A DNA stretch of 17,472 nt from DASSBG01 sp965651365 (GCA_965651365.1 CBFGSA010000058.1:1-17472); one strand, 5' to 3'; counted from the stretch's first letter, positions 6,822 through 13,797 are shown. Program-made: numbers and translations. Notes: generated by a model not told the origin, from the sequence alone.

Positions 6822-8114
6822 TTACGCAAACGGATCGCGCAGCACGATGTTGGCGTCGCGGTCCGGCCCGGTGGAGACCATGGCCAGCGGACAGCCGGCG
6901 AGTTCCTCCAGTGCGCGCAGGTAGGCGCGGGCCGCCGGCGGCAGCCTGTCCCATTCGGTGACGCCATGGGTCGATTCCTGCCAGCCCGGAAACTCCAGAT
7001 ACACCGGCGTGCATTCTTCCCAGCCGGCCGCGTCCAGCGGCGCATACTCGGTGCGCTTGCCGCGGTATTCGTAGGCGATGCAGATCTTGAGTGAGTCCAT
7101 GCCGTCAAGCACATCGAGCTTGGTGATGCACAGGCCGCTGATGCCGTTGATGTCGGTGGCGCGCTTGAGCGCGACGATGTCCATCCAGCCGCAGCGTCGC
7201 GGGCGCCCGGTGCTGGCGCCGTATTCCTGGCCGCGGTCGCGGATGCCCTGCCCGATCGCGTCATTGAGCTCGGTGGGAAATGGGCCACCGCCGACGCGGG
7301 TGACATAGGCCTTGGCGATGCCCAGCACGTAGTCGATGTAGTCGGCGCCGACGCCAGCGCCGGTCAGCGCCGCGCCCACGGTGGTATTGCTGGAAGTCAC
7401 GTAGGGATAGGTACCGTGGTCGATGTCCAGCAAGGTGCCCTGGGCACCCTCGAACAGAACCCGCTCGCCACGCTTGCGCAGCTCGTGCAAAATCCCGGCC
7501 ACGTCCGACTTCATCGGATCAACGTAGTCGCCGAAGGCCAGCGCCTCGTCCAGGGTCTGCTGGTAGTCGACCGGATCGACGCCGAGATACCTTTCCAGCA
7601 CGAAGTTGTGGTAGTCGAGCACCTGCTGCAGCTTCTCCGCCAGTTCCCCGGCATTGCCGAGATCGGCCACGCGCACGCCGCGGCGCGCCACCTTGTCCTC
7701 GTAGGCCGGCCCGATGCCGCGGCCGGTGGTGCCGATGGCCTTGCCGCCGGCGGCCTTTTCGCGCGCCTGGTCCAGGGCAATGTGGTAGGGCATGATCAGC
7801 GGCGTGGCCGGGCTGATCTTGAGTCGCGAGCGCACCTCGACGCCGCTCGATTCCAGCTCGTCGATTTCCTTGCGCAACGCCGCTGGTGACAGCACCACGC
7901 CATTGCCGATCAGGCACAGGGCGCCTGCACGTAGAACTCCGGAAGGGATCAGGTGCAGAACCGTCTTTTTGCCGCCGATAACCAGGGTATGACCGGCATT
8001 GTGGCCACCCTGAAAGCGCACCACGGCGCCGATGTTTTCAGTCAGCAGATCAACGATCTTGCCCTTGCCTTCGTCGCCCCATTGAGCGCCGAGGATTACA
8101 ACGGATTTGCCCAT
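6822..8114 (-). CDS. purA: Adenylosuccinate synthetase
   Basis: The protein has 430 residues, the normal length for the family. It catalyses the GTP-dependent joining of IMP and aspartate, the first committed step to AMP. The N-terminal loop GDEGKGK (13-19, catalytic Asp14), NAGHT with His42, the SSNTTVGAALTGAG region and TGRPRRCGW are all intact. The start at 8114 gives the family N-terminus MGKSVVILGAQWGDEGKGK. Its ribosome-binding site is weak (GCGGAAATTTCAATC before ATG). The gap to the DUF2065 gene upstream is 729 bp, in a cluster whose other gaps are mostly short. In that gap the first 38 bp of purA occur twice more (ATGs at 8349 and 8584). Only the copy at 8114 continues into the enzyme. 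Confidence 0.97.
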   Translation of the reverse strand: MGKSVVILGAQWGDEGKGKIVDLLTENIGAVVRFQGGHNAGHTLVIGGKKTVLHLIPSGVLRAGALCLIGNGVVLSPAALRKEIDELESSGVEVRSRLKISPATPLIMPYHIALDQAREKAAGGKAIGTTGRGIGPAYEDKVARRGVRVADLGNAGELAEKLQQVLDYHNFVLERYLGVDPVDYQQTLDEALAFGDYVDPMKSDVAGILHELRKRGERVLFEGAQGTLLDIDHGTYPYVTSSNTTVGAALTGAGVGADYIDYVLGIAKAYVTRVGGGPFPTELNDAIGQGIRDRGQEYGASTGRPRRCGWMDIVALKRATDINGISGLCITKLDVLDGMDSLKICIAYEYRGKRTEYAPLDAAGWEECTPVYLEFPGWQESTHGVTEWDRLPPAARAYLRALEELAGCPLAMVSTGPDRDANIVLRDPFA

Positions 8115-8178
8115 GATTGAAATTTCCGCTTCGTTTGATTTGGCCCGCTGGTGGGGCGACTCTGTTGGAGGTAATTGA

Positions 8179-8349
8179 TCAAGGCTGCCGTGATTTCAAT
8201 CCAATCGCACTACACGTCCCTGTGGCCGGGCGCCGGTCTCGCCATCCTTGGCGAGCCGCTCGCATCCGCTCGGACTGCCATTCAAGGCAGTCCGAAAACG
8301 CGGCTGCTCGCCCCCATTGAGCGCCGAGGATTACAACGGATTTGCCCAT
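8179..8349 (-). CDS. Short ORF starting with a duplicated purA start (decoy 1)
   Basis: The ORF has 56 codons, begins with the 13 N-terminal residues of PurA (MGKSVVILGAQWG) and then diverges into spacer sequence, ending RQP-stop. It is identical to the copy at 8414-8584. Upstream of its ATG lies the same weak ribosome-binding region as the real purA. It could be an unstarted remnant, a translated upstream ORF, or nothing. The sequence shows only that the start codon and first codons are duplicated intact. Confidence 0.35.
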   Translation of the reverse strand: MGKSVVILGAQWGRAAAFSDCLEWQSERMRAARQGWRDRRPATGTCSAIGLKSRQP

Positions 8350-8413
8350 GATTGAAATTTCCGCTTCGTTTGATTTGGCCCGCTGGTGGGGCGACTCTGT
8401 TGGAGGTAATTGA

Positions 8414-8584
8414 TCAAGGCTGCCGTGATTTCAATCCAATCGCACTACACGTCCCTGTGGCCGGGCGCCGGTCTCGCCATCCTTGGCGAGCCGCTCGCAT
8501 CCGCTCGGACTGCCATTCAAGGCAGTCCGAAAACGCGGCTGCTCGCCCCCATTGAGCGCCGAGGATTACAACGGATTTGCCCAT
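8414..8584 (-). CDS. Short ORF starting with a duplicated purA start (decoy 2, outermost)
   Basis: The same 56-codon ORF as at 8179-8349. This copy differs in what lies upstream: ACGGAAAACGACAA precedes the ATG, in place of the spacer. Unique, non-repeated DNA therefore precedes this outermost copy, and it may retain the ancestral translation start region of purA. Confidence 0.35.
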   Translation of the reverse strand: MGKSVVILGAQWGRAAAFSDCLEWQSERMRAARQGWRDRRPATGTCSAIGLKSRQP

Positions 8585-8634
8585 TTGTCGTTTTCCGTTT
8601 TGCTGGCGACGCTCTCGTGAATACCGCATTTGTC

Positions 8635-8766
8635 GTCATCCTGGGGCTGCGCGCAGCGCAGAACCCGGGATCCATTTTAATCTGCTTTGCCGTTGCGCCT
8701 CAGTCGGGGATCAAGCAAAAGCAAAATGGGTCGCGGGTTCCGGCCTGCGGCCGACCCCAGGACGAC
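8635..8766. repeat. 132-bp inverted-repeat element (copy 2)
   Basis: The ends GTCATCCTGGGG and CCCCAGGACGAC are complementary apart from one base. The arms continue inwards through ACCCGGGATCCATTTT on the left and AAAATGGGTCGCGGGT on the right. Nested hairpins GCTGC-GC-GCAGC and GGCC-TGC-GGCC sit inside the arms. It has the same plan, ends and size as 886-1016, so the two form a family. This copy lies within a conserved operon, between the DUF2065 gene and purA. Confidence 0.8.
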
Positions 8767-8843
8767 GTGATCTTTTGGATCCGGATCCAGCGCTGCAGCA
8801 CGGGATTGCGGGTTGCAAGCGACCCAATCCCGAATCCCGGCTC

Positions 8844-9029
8844 TCAATACACCCACTGCAGCACGATGGCACCCACAATCATGGCCATGGCACCGACCAG
8901 ACGCAGCTTGCGCGGATCGAACTCGCTGGCTTCACGCATCATGCGCTGCCAGCCGCGCGGCGCCAGCACCAGCACCAGTCCCTCGATGACCAACACCAGA
9001 CACAGGGCGGCGTACAGGTCGCGCGGCAT
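8844..9029 (-). CDS. DUF2065 family small membrane protein (YjeT-like)
   Basis: The protein has 61 residues with two predicted membrane helices (about 5-24 and 43-60) joined by a basic loop, RGWQRMMREASEFDPRKLR. Size, the pattern LVLVIEGLxLxLAPRGW, the LRLVGAxxMxxGAxxL end and its place between hflC and purA all match the DUF2065/YjeT family, which sits at the same spot in E. coli. The biochemical role is unknown. The link to hflK/hflC suggests a part in the same membrane complex, but that is inference. It starts 18 nt after the hflC stop. Confidence 0.88.
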   Translation of the reverse strand: MPRDLYAALCLVLVIEGLVLVLAPRGWQRMMREASEFDPRKLRLVGAMAMIVGAIVLQWVY

Positions 9030-9047
9030 GGCTGCGTCTCGTCCGGC

Positions 9048-9905
9048 CTATTTTTCGTCGCTGAAATAGCGCAGGAAGGTCGAATCGGGCTCCAGCACCA
9101 TCACGCTGTGGCCGTCGCCAAAGGCCTTGCGATACGCGGCCAGACTGCGGTAGAAATCGAAGAACTTGCGATCCTTGTCATAGGCTTTGGCATAAATGCC
9201 CGCCGCCTGCGCATCGCCTTCGCCACGGATGCCGGCGGCCTGGCCGCGTGCATCGGCCAGCAGCACCTGACGCTGGCGGTCGGCGTCGGAGCGAATCTTC
9301 TCGCTTTCTTCCTGACCGGTCGAACGCAGCTCGTTGGCCAGGTTCTTGCGCTCGGCACGCATGCGGTTGTAGACCGACTCGCTGACTTCCTCGGGCAGAT
9401 CGATGCGCTTGATGCGCACGTCGATCACCTTGATGCCGAGGTTCTTGCGCGTGGCCTTGTCGGCCTCGGCCAGCACCTCGCGGGTGATGTCCTTGCGGCC
9501 GCCGGAAATCAGCTCATCCAGCGGCCGCGCATTGAACTCGAAGCGCAGCGCATTCTTGATGATCGGCGCCAGACGCTGGTTGGCGCTGAGCTCGCTGCCC
9601 CGGGTGGCGCGATAGTAGTCGCTGGTATTGGCGATCTGCCACTTGACGTAGAAATCGACATTGACGCTCTTTTTCTCCGAGGTGAAATAGCGCTCGGGCT
9701 GCGCGTCCAGCGACAGGATGCGGTGATCGAAGATGTGCGCTTCCTGCATCATGGGGATCTTGAAGTGCAGGCCCGGGCCCAGCTCGGAGCTGACAATGCG
9801 GCCGAATTGCAGAACCAGGGCGTCCTGTCCCTCGCGCACGATGAACATGCTGCCTGAGGCTACCAGCACGATGACCAGGGCGAGAATGGCGGTGAAGTAT
9901 TTCAT
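9048..9905 (-). CDS. hflC: FtsH protease modulator HflC
   Basis: The protein has 285 residues: an N-terminal membrane anchor (about 5-22), then a periplasmic SPFH/band-7 domain (FIVREGQDALVLQFGRI onward) and a long helical region rich in Glu, Arg and Ala (about 190-245). In the family, HflC pairs with HflK in a large inner-membrane ring that encloses and restrains the FtsH protease. Its ATG overlaps the hflK stop (ATGA, 9902-9905), which indicates translational coupling and equal expression of the two partners. E. coli HflC is 334 residues. The shorter length here reflects a smaller insert and tail and nothing looks broken. Confidence 0.95.
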   Translation of the reverse strand: MKYFTAILALVIVLVASGSMFIVREGQDALVLQFGRIVSSELGPGLHFKIPMMQEAHIFDHRILSLDAQPERYFTSEKKSVNVDFYVKWQIANTSDYYRATRGSELSANQRLAPIIKNALRFEFNARPLDELISGGRKDITREVLAEADKATRKNLGIKVIDVRIKRIDLPEEVSESVYNRMRAERKNLANELRSTGQEESEKIRSDADRQRQVLLADARGQAAGIRGEGDAQAAGIYAKAYDKDRKFFDFYRSLAAYRKAFGDGHSVMVLEPDSTFLRYFSDEK

Positions 9906-10978
9906 TGCTGGCCTCCGCTGGCATCGCTGTGTTGCGGCAGATCCTTGTCAGCGCTGGCAGCGGCGGCGCCGGCAGCGCTGTCGGGCACATGGCTGACCTT
10001 GCCGGCAACCGGCAGGTACAGCAGGTTGCGACCTTCGCTGCCGTCAATCACCTTGCGGTTGCCGGCCAGCACGTCTTCCATGGTTTCCAGCCACAGCCGA
10101 CGATGGGTGACCTGGGGTGCCGCCTGGTACTGGGCCAGGATTTCACCGAAGCGCTTGGCATCACCCTTGGCGATGGCAACACGCTCGGACTGGTAGCCCT
10201 TGGCCTGGGCCAGAATGCGCGCTGCGGCGCCGCGCGCCTCGGGGATCACCTTGCTGGCGTAGGCATGCGCCAGGTTCTCGATGCGCTGCTTGTCCTCGCG
10301 TGCCTTGTTGACGTCGTCAAAGGCGTCCTTGACCTGGTCCGGTGGCGCCACGTTCTGGAAGCTGATGTCGGTGACCAGCAAGCCGCAGTTGTAGCTGTTC
10401 AGGGTCTCCTGCAGCACTTGCTGGGTCTCGGTGGCCAGCTGCGCACCGCTGCCGGAGAGGATGTCGTCCATATCGGTACGGCCGATCACCGAACGCACCG
10501 CGGCCTCGGAGGCCTTGTGCAGGGTCTCGTCGGGATCGCGCATCGAGAACAGGTACCTGCGCGCATTGTCCACCTTGAACTGCACGTTGAAGTCGATGTG
10601 CATGATGTTTTCGTCCTTGGTGATCATGCTGACCTTGTCCGAGTAGGTGCGCACCTCGGTGGTGGCAACCTTGGTCACATTCTCGATCGGACGCGGAAAC
10701 TTCAGGTGAAAACCCGGATCAAGCATTCGCGAATACTCGCCGAAACGCAGCACCACGCCGACCTGGCGCGCGTCGACGGCGACCCAGGAGTCGATCACGA
10801 CCCACAGCAGCACCAGGGCAACAATGATCAGCAGCGGGCCGCCCCCGCCGCCGAATCGGTCGAAGCGCTTGCGCACGTTTTTCAGCACGGCATCCAGGTC
10901 GGGACCCTTGCCGCCGCCGTCTCCCCAGGGATTTTGCTGCGGGTCGCGCGAACCCTTGCCAGGCTCATTCCAGGCCAT
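9902..10978 (-). CDS. hflK: FtsH protease modulator HflK
   Basis: The protein has 358 residues. It has the Gly/Pro-rich cytoplasmic N-terminus (MAWNEPGKGSRDPQQNPWG), then a membrane helix at about 48-66 and an SPFH domain (RQVGVVLRFGEYSRMLDPGFHLKFPRPIE), followed by a helical region and a disordered Ala/Ser/Gln tail. Together with HflC it forms the FtsH-regulating complex. I chose the ATG at 10978 because GGAGAAG lies 8 nt before it and MAWNEPG is the family start. An in-frame upstream start would add 14 unmatched residues. The gap to hflX is 123 bp. Confidence 0.95.
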   Translation of the reverse strand: MAWNEPGKGSRDPQQNPWGDGGGKGPDLDAVLKNVRKRFDRFGGGGGPLLIIVALVLLWVVIDSWVAVDARQVGVVLRFGEYSRMLDPGFHLKFPRPIENVTKVATTEVRTYSDKVSMITKDENIMHIDFNVQFKVDNARRYLFSMRDPDETLHKASEAAVRSVIGRTDMDDILSGSGAQLATETQQVLQETLNSYNCGLLVTDISFQNVAPPDQVKDAFDDVNKAREDKQRIENLAHAYASKVIPEARGAAARILAQAKGYQSERVAIAKGDAKRFGEILAQYQAAPQVTHRRLWLETMEDVLAGNRKVIDGSEGRNLLYLPVAGKVSHVPDSAAGAAAASADKDLPQHSDASGGQQ

Positions 10979-11101
10979 AGAATCTACTTCTCCAGGATTG
11001 ATGGATTTGGCGACCGGCACCGGTCACCGCAGGCCGGTTCCGTGGAAAACTGGGCGGAACCAGACAAAGCTCGTGAACGCCAACCGGTGAGTGTAGGTGT
11101 C

Positions 11102-12403
11102 TCAAGCCTCATCGGCAAGGATGGAGCGCAACAGGCGTGCTTCGCTGCCGCGCAGGTCGGCGGCAAGCAGAGCCAGCAAATTGCGCGGCGCGTCAACGTC
11201 CAGCGACCAGCCGTCGGCGTCGCTGCGCTCGTCACTCAGCGCGCCTGCCGCCCGCAAACGGGCGTACAGTCGCCCGGATTCGGGCGACAGACGAATGGTC
11301 GTCTGAATCTGGCCGCCGCCCAGGCGTTCCGACAATGCCTCCCGCAGCCGCGCGAGCCCCGCGCCCGTCGCCGCCGAGACCCAGACCCGCGACGGCCTGC
11401 CCTCGGCATCCCGCTCCAGCTGCGGTTCACGACCGGCCAGGTCGATCTTGTTCATCACCACCAGTTGCGGTACGTGTCCGGCGCCGATCTCGTCCAGCAC
11501 GCTGCGCACCACGTCGCGCAGGATCTCGATTTCGGGGTCGGACGCATCCATCACGTGCAACAGCAAGTCGGCATCGCGGGCTTCGGCCAGGGTGGCGCGG
11601 AAGGCCGCCACCAGATCGTGCGGCAGATCACGCACGAAGCCGACCGTGTCGGCCAGCACCGCCGGGCCGCTGGTCAGGCCCTCCAGCTTGCGCACGGTCG
11701 GATCGAGCGTGGCAAAGAGCTGGTCGGCGACGTAGACGCCGCCCTCGGTCAGGGCATTGAACAAGGTCGACTTGCCGGCATTGGTGTAGCCGACCATGGC
11801 CACCCGCGGCACCGGATTGCGTACGCGCGAGCGGCGCTGCTGTTCATGTTGGGTCTCGACCTTGTCCAGCCGCCGGCGCAACTGCTTCATGCGCCGGGCA
11901 AGCAGGCGGCGGTCGGTCTCGAGCTGGGTTTCACCCGGGCCACGCAGGCCGATCGAACCGCCGCGCTGGCGCTCCAGGTGGGTCCAACCCCGCACCAGGC
12001 GGGTGGACATATGCTGTAGCTGGGCCAGTTCCACTTCCAGCTTGCCCTCGTGCGAGCGCGCGCGTTGCGAGAAGATGTCCAGGATCAGGCCGCTGCGGTC
12101 GATCACCCGCGCCTGGCAGCGCTTTTCCAGGTTGCGCTCCTGCACCGGACTGAGCGCGTGATCCACCAGCACCAGATCGGCCTCGTGCTCGCGCACGGCC
12201 TCGGCCACCTCGTCGGCCTTGCCGGCGCCGATGAAATATCGCGGGTTGGGCTGATCCACCCGGGCCTCGACCAGGGCCAGCACCTCGGCCCCGGCGGAAC
12301 GCGCCAGTTCGGTGAACTCGCCCTCACGGCGGGCATGGTCGATACCGTACATCCGCGGCACCACCAGCAGGGCCCGCTCGCCTCGTTTCTGCCGTTCGAA
12401 CAG
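11102..12403 (-). CDS. hflX: Ribosome-associated GTPase HflX
   Basis: With the start proposed here the protein has 433 residues (E. coli 426). It has an N-terminal HflX domain (GAGKADEVAEAV, DHALSPVQERNLE), the Gly-rich linker GGSIGLRGPGETQLETDRR, and a G domain with G1 GYTNAGKS (205-212), G3 DTVGF (252-256) and G4 NKID (318-321). HflX splits stalled 70S ribosomes in the family. No ATG, GTG or TTG occurs where homologues begin. The residue matching the usual initiator (MFxRxxxGE) is a CTG at 12403, 9 nt after GAGGA. A second CTG at 12412 overlaps the hfq stop. The first standard codon is GTG at 12364, which would delete 13 residues including the conserved RxxxGExALL segment. The CTG start is my best reading. 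Confidence 0.9.
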   Translation of the reverse strand: MFERQKRGERALLVVPRMYGIDHARREGEFTELARSAGAEVLALVEARVDQPNPRYFIGAGKADEVAEAVREHEADLVLVDHALSPVQERNLEKRCQARVIDRSGLILDIFSQRARSHEGKLEVELAQLQHMSTRLVRGWTHLERQRGGSIGLRGPGETQLETDRRLLARRMKQLRRRLDKVETQHEQQRRSRVRNPVPRVAMVGYTNAGKSTLFNALTEGGVYVADQLFATLDPTVRKLEGLTSGPAVLADTVGFVRDLPHDLVAAFRATLAEARDADLLLHVMDASDPEIEILRDVVRSVLDEIGAGHVPQLVVMNKIDLAGREPQLERDAEGRPSRVWVSAATGAGLARLREALSERLGGGQIQTTIRLSPESGRLYARLRAAGALSDERSDADGWSLDVDAPRNLLALLAADLRGSEARLLRSILADEA

Positions 12404-12408
12404 AGCGA

Positions 12409-12681
12409 TCAGTCCTCGCCGGATTCCCCGGCCGCTGCAGCATGGCCGGCGGCTGACTCGTCGGCGTGGTCGATGCGCACGTTGCGGCTGGGCACGATGG
12501 TGGAAATGGCGTGCTTGTAGACCATCTGGCTGACCTGGTTGCGCAGCAGCACCACGAACTGGTCGAAGGACTCGATCGTGCCCTGCAGCTTGATGCCGTT
12601 GACCAGATACACGGCCACCGAGACGCGTTCGCGGCGCAGCGCATTGAGGAATGGATCCTGCAGGGATTTGCCCTTGGACAT
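12409..12681 (-). CDS. hfq: RNA chaperone Hfq
   Basis: The protein has 90 residues. The Sm-like core is intact: Gln8, Asp9 and Phe11 on the proximal face, the Sm1 segment VSVAVYLVNGIKLQGTIESFD, Phe39, and the Sm2 signature YKHAIST with Lys56-His57. A short acidic and alanine-rich tail (HADESAAGHAAAAGESGED) follows. The hexamer pairs small RNAs with mRNAs. The ATG at 12681 is the family start, with AGGA 11 nt upstream. In-frame residues upstream are not conserved. Its stop lies in the hflX start region. It is divergent from miaA, whereas in E. coli miaA directly precedes hfq on the same strand. Confidence 0.97.
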   Translation of the reverse strand: MSKGKSLQDPFLNALRRERVSVAVYLVNGIKLQGTIESFDQFVVLLRNQVSQMVYKHAISTIVPSRNVRIDHADESAAGHAAAAGESGED

Positions 12682-12737
12682 CTTGTTGTTGTTCCTGTTG
12701 AAAGTGGTTGTTTCCGGGGGAAAAGACACTGCCCACG

Positions 12738-12766
12738 ACAATGGTTGGCGTGCCCCGCGATTTCAA
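12738..12766 (-). promoter_or_regulatory. Possible hfq promoter
   Basis: On the minus strand TTGAAA (12766-12761) is followed after 17 nt by CATTGT (12743-12738), giving a leader of about 50 nt. The -35 matches 5/6 and the -10 only 3/6. Some promoter is needed here because hfq is the first gene of its cluster. Confidence 0.3.
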
Positions 12767-12813
12767 GTCCGTATGGTACGCCCTTTGCCTCGAGCGCGCA
12801 CCATCCATCGCCG

Positions 12814-12819
12814 TACAAT
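12814..12819 (+). promoter_or_regulatory. -10 box 6 nt before miaA ATG (possible leaderless start)
   Basis: TACAAT in the context CCGTACAATG ends 6 nt before the miaA ATG. At this spacing transcription would begin at or next to the start codon, and no ribosome-binding site is visible. No convincing -35 is seen at 16-18 nt. Confidence 0.5.
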
Positions 12820-12825
12820 GTCGCG

Positions 12826-13770
12826 ATGGATCTTCGCGACCGCAGACCCCCGGCCCTGTTTCTGATGGGCCCAACCGCCTCGGGCAAGACCGACCTGGCG
12901 CTGGGCCTGGCAGAACGCTTCGCGCTGGAGCTGATCAGCGTCGACTCGGCTCTGGTCTACCGAGGCCTGGATATCGGCAGCGCCAAGCCCGACGCGGCCA
13001 CGCGGGCACGGTTTCCACATGCGCTGATTGATATCCGCGACCCGACCGACACCTATTCGGCGGCCGAATTCGCCGATGACGCCCGTCAGGAGATGCAGCG
13101 CATCACGGCTGCCGGTCGCACGCCCCTGCTCGTTGGTGGCACCAGCTTGTATTTCCGCGCCCTGCAGCAGGGTCTGTCGCCGCTGCCTGCCGCAGATCCC
13201 GAAGTCCGCGCACGCATCGAGCAACGTGCCACCGAGCATGGCTGGCCGGCCCTGCACGCCGAACTGGCCAAGCGAGATCCCGCGGCAGGCGAGCGCATCA
13301 AGCCGGCCGACAGTCAGCGCATCCAGCGTGCGCTGGAGGTGATCGAGCTCACCGGCCAGTCGCTGAGCGCGCAGCAGCAGACGCGTCCTGCCCGATTTCC
13401 CTGGCGAGTGCTGAAGCTGGCCCTGGTGCCCGGGCGCGCACTGCTGCACCAGCGCATTGGTACCCGCTTCGACGCCATGCTGGAAGCCGGATTTCTGGAT
13501 GAAGTGCAGCTTTTGCGCCAGCGACATGACCTGGCACCTGATATGCCCGCCATGCGCGCCGTGGGCTATCGCCAGGCCTGGCAGCATCTGGATGGCGACA
13601 CGGACAGGGAGCAATTTCGCGCCGCGGCCCTGGCTGCCACCCGCCAGCTCGCCAAGCGCCAGATCACCTGGCTGCGCTCGACCCTGGATGCACGCTGGCT
13701 GGCGCCGGATGCCGCCGAGGCCACGGCGATCCGCGCCGTAGCTGACTTCCTGACAACCGCCAAAGCCTGA
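12826..13770 (+). CDS. miaA: tRNA dimethylallyltransferase
   Basis: The protein has 314 residues, the family's usual length. It transfers the dimethylallyl group to N6 of A37 in tRNAs reading UNN codons. The sequence shows the P-loop GPTASGKT (15-22), the DSALVYRGLDIGSAKP segment with the conserved Asp, GGTSLYFRAL, and the C-terminal block VGYRQAWQHL and TRQLAKRQITWLR. The start at 12826 (MDLRDRRPPALFLMGPTASGKT) puts the P-loop at the normal distance. It has no Shine-Dalgarno site but has TACAAT 6 nt upstream. It is divergent from hfq over a 144-bp gap and followed 39 bp later by queF. Confidence 0.96.
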   Translation: MDLRDRRPPALFLMGPTASGKTDLALGLAERFALELISVDSALVYRGLDIGSAKPDAATRARFPHALIDIRDPTDTYSAAEFADDARQEMQRITAAGRTPLLVGGTSLYFRALQQGLSPLPAADPEVRARIEQRATEHGWPALHAELAKRDPAAGERIKPADSQRIQRALEVIELTGQSLSAQQQTRPARFPWRVLKLALVPGRALLHQRIGTRFDAMLEAGFLDEVQLLRQRHDLAPDMPAMRAVGYRQAWQHLDGDTDREQFRAAALAATRQLAKRQITWLRSTLDARWLAPDAAEATAIRAVADFLTTAKA

Positions 13771-13797
13771 CACGACCGCCTGCGCCGCCCCACAGCG

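Larger units (their letters stand above)
8077..8584. repeat. Perfect 235-bp tandem duplication plus 38-bp partial copy, including the purA 5' end
   Basis: Units are 8077-8311 and 8312-8546 (identical by eye), with a third copy of only 38 bp at 8547-8584. Each unit is the first 38 bp of purA plus a 197-bp spacer. The spacer contains two perfect hairpins: CTCGCC-ATCCTT-GGCGAG at 8238-8255 and a 9-bp stem with 6-nt loop at 8271-8294. Both recur 235 bp further on. Beyond 8584 the sequence is unrelated to the unit. Confidence 0.95.
8115..8843. other. 729-bp gap inside the hfq-purA cluster, made of repeats
   Basis: From purA outward, this gap holds the 235-bp tandem array (to 8584), about 50 bp of unique sequence (8585-8634), the inverted-repeat element (8635-8766) and a tract with the CCCGAATCCCGG motif just after the DUF2065 stop. 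I see no protein gene with family features and no convincing promoter, although purA may need one here. Confidence 0.75.

Noticed and set aside
8117..8555. Two identical 67-residue plus-strand frames in the purA gap
   Set aside because: They are identical only because the DNA is a tandem duplication. No ribosome-binding site or family resemblance, and the unit is better explained by the purA leader repeat.
9905..12019. 704-residue open frame on the plus strand
   Set aside because: It runs antisense to hflK and hflX, which carry clear family motifs. The His/Gln/Gly-rich translation has no domain features and is a GC-rich shadow.
12404..12874. N-terminal extension of hflX giving a 590-residue protein
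   Set aside because: The extension overlaps hfq in another frame and has arginine-rich shadow composition with no HflX similarity.
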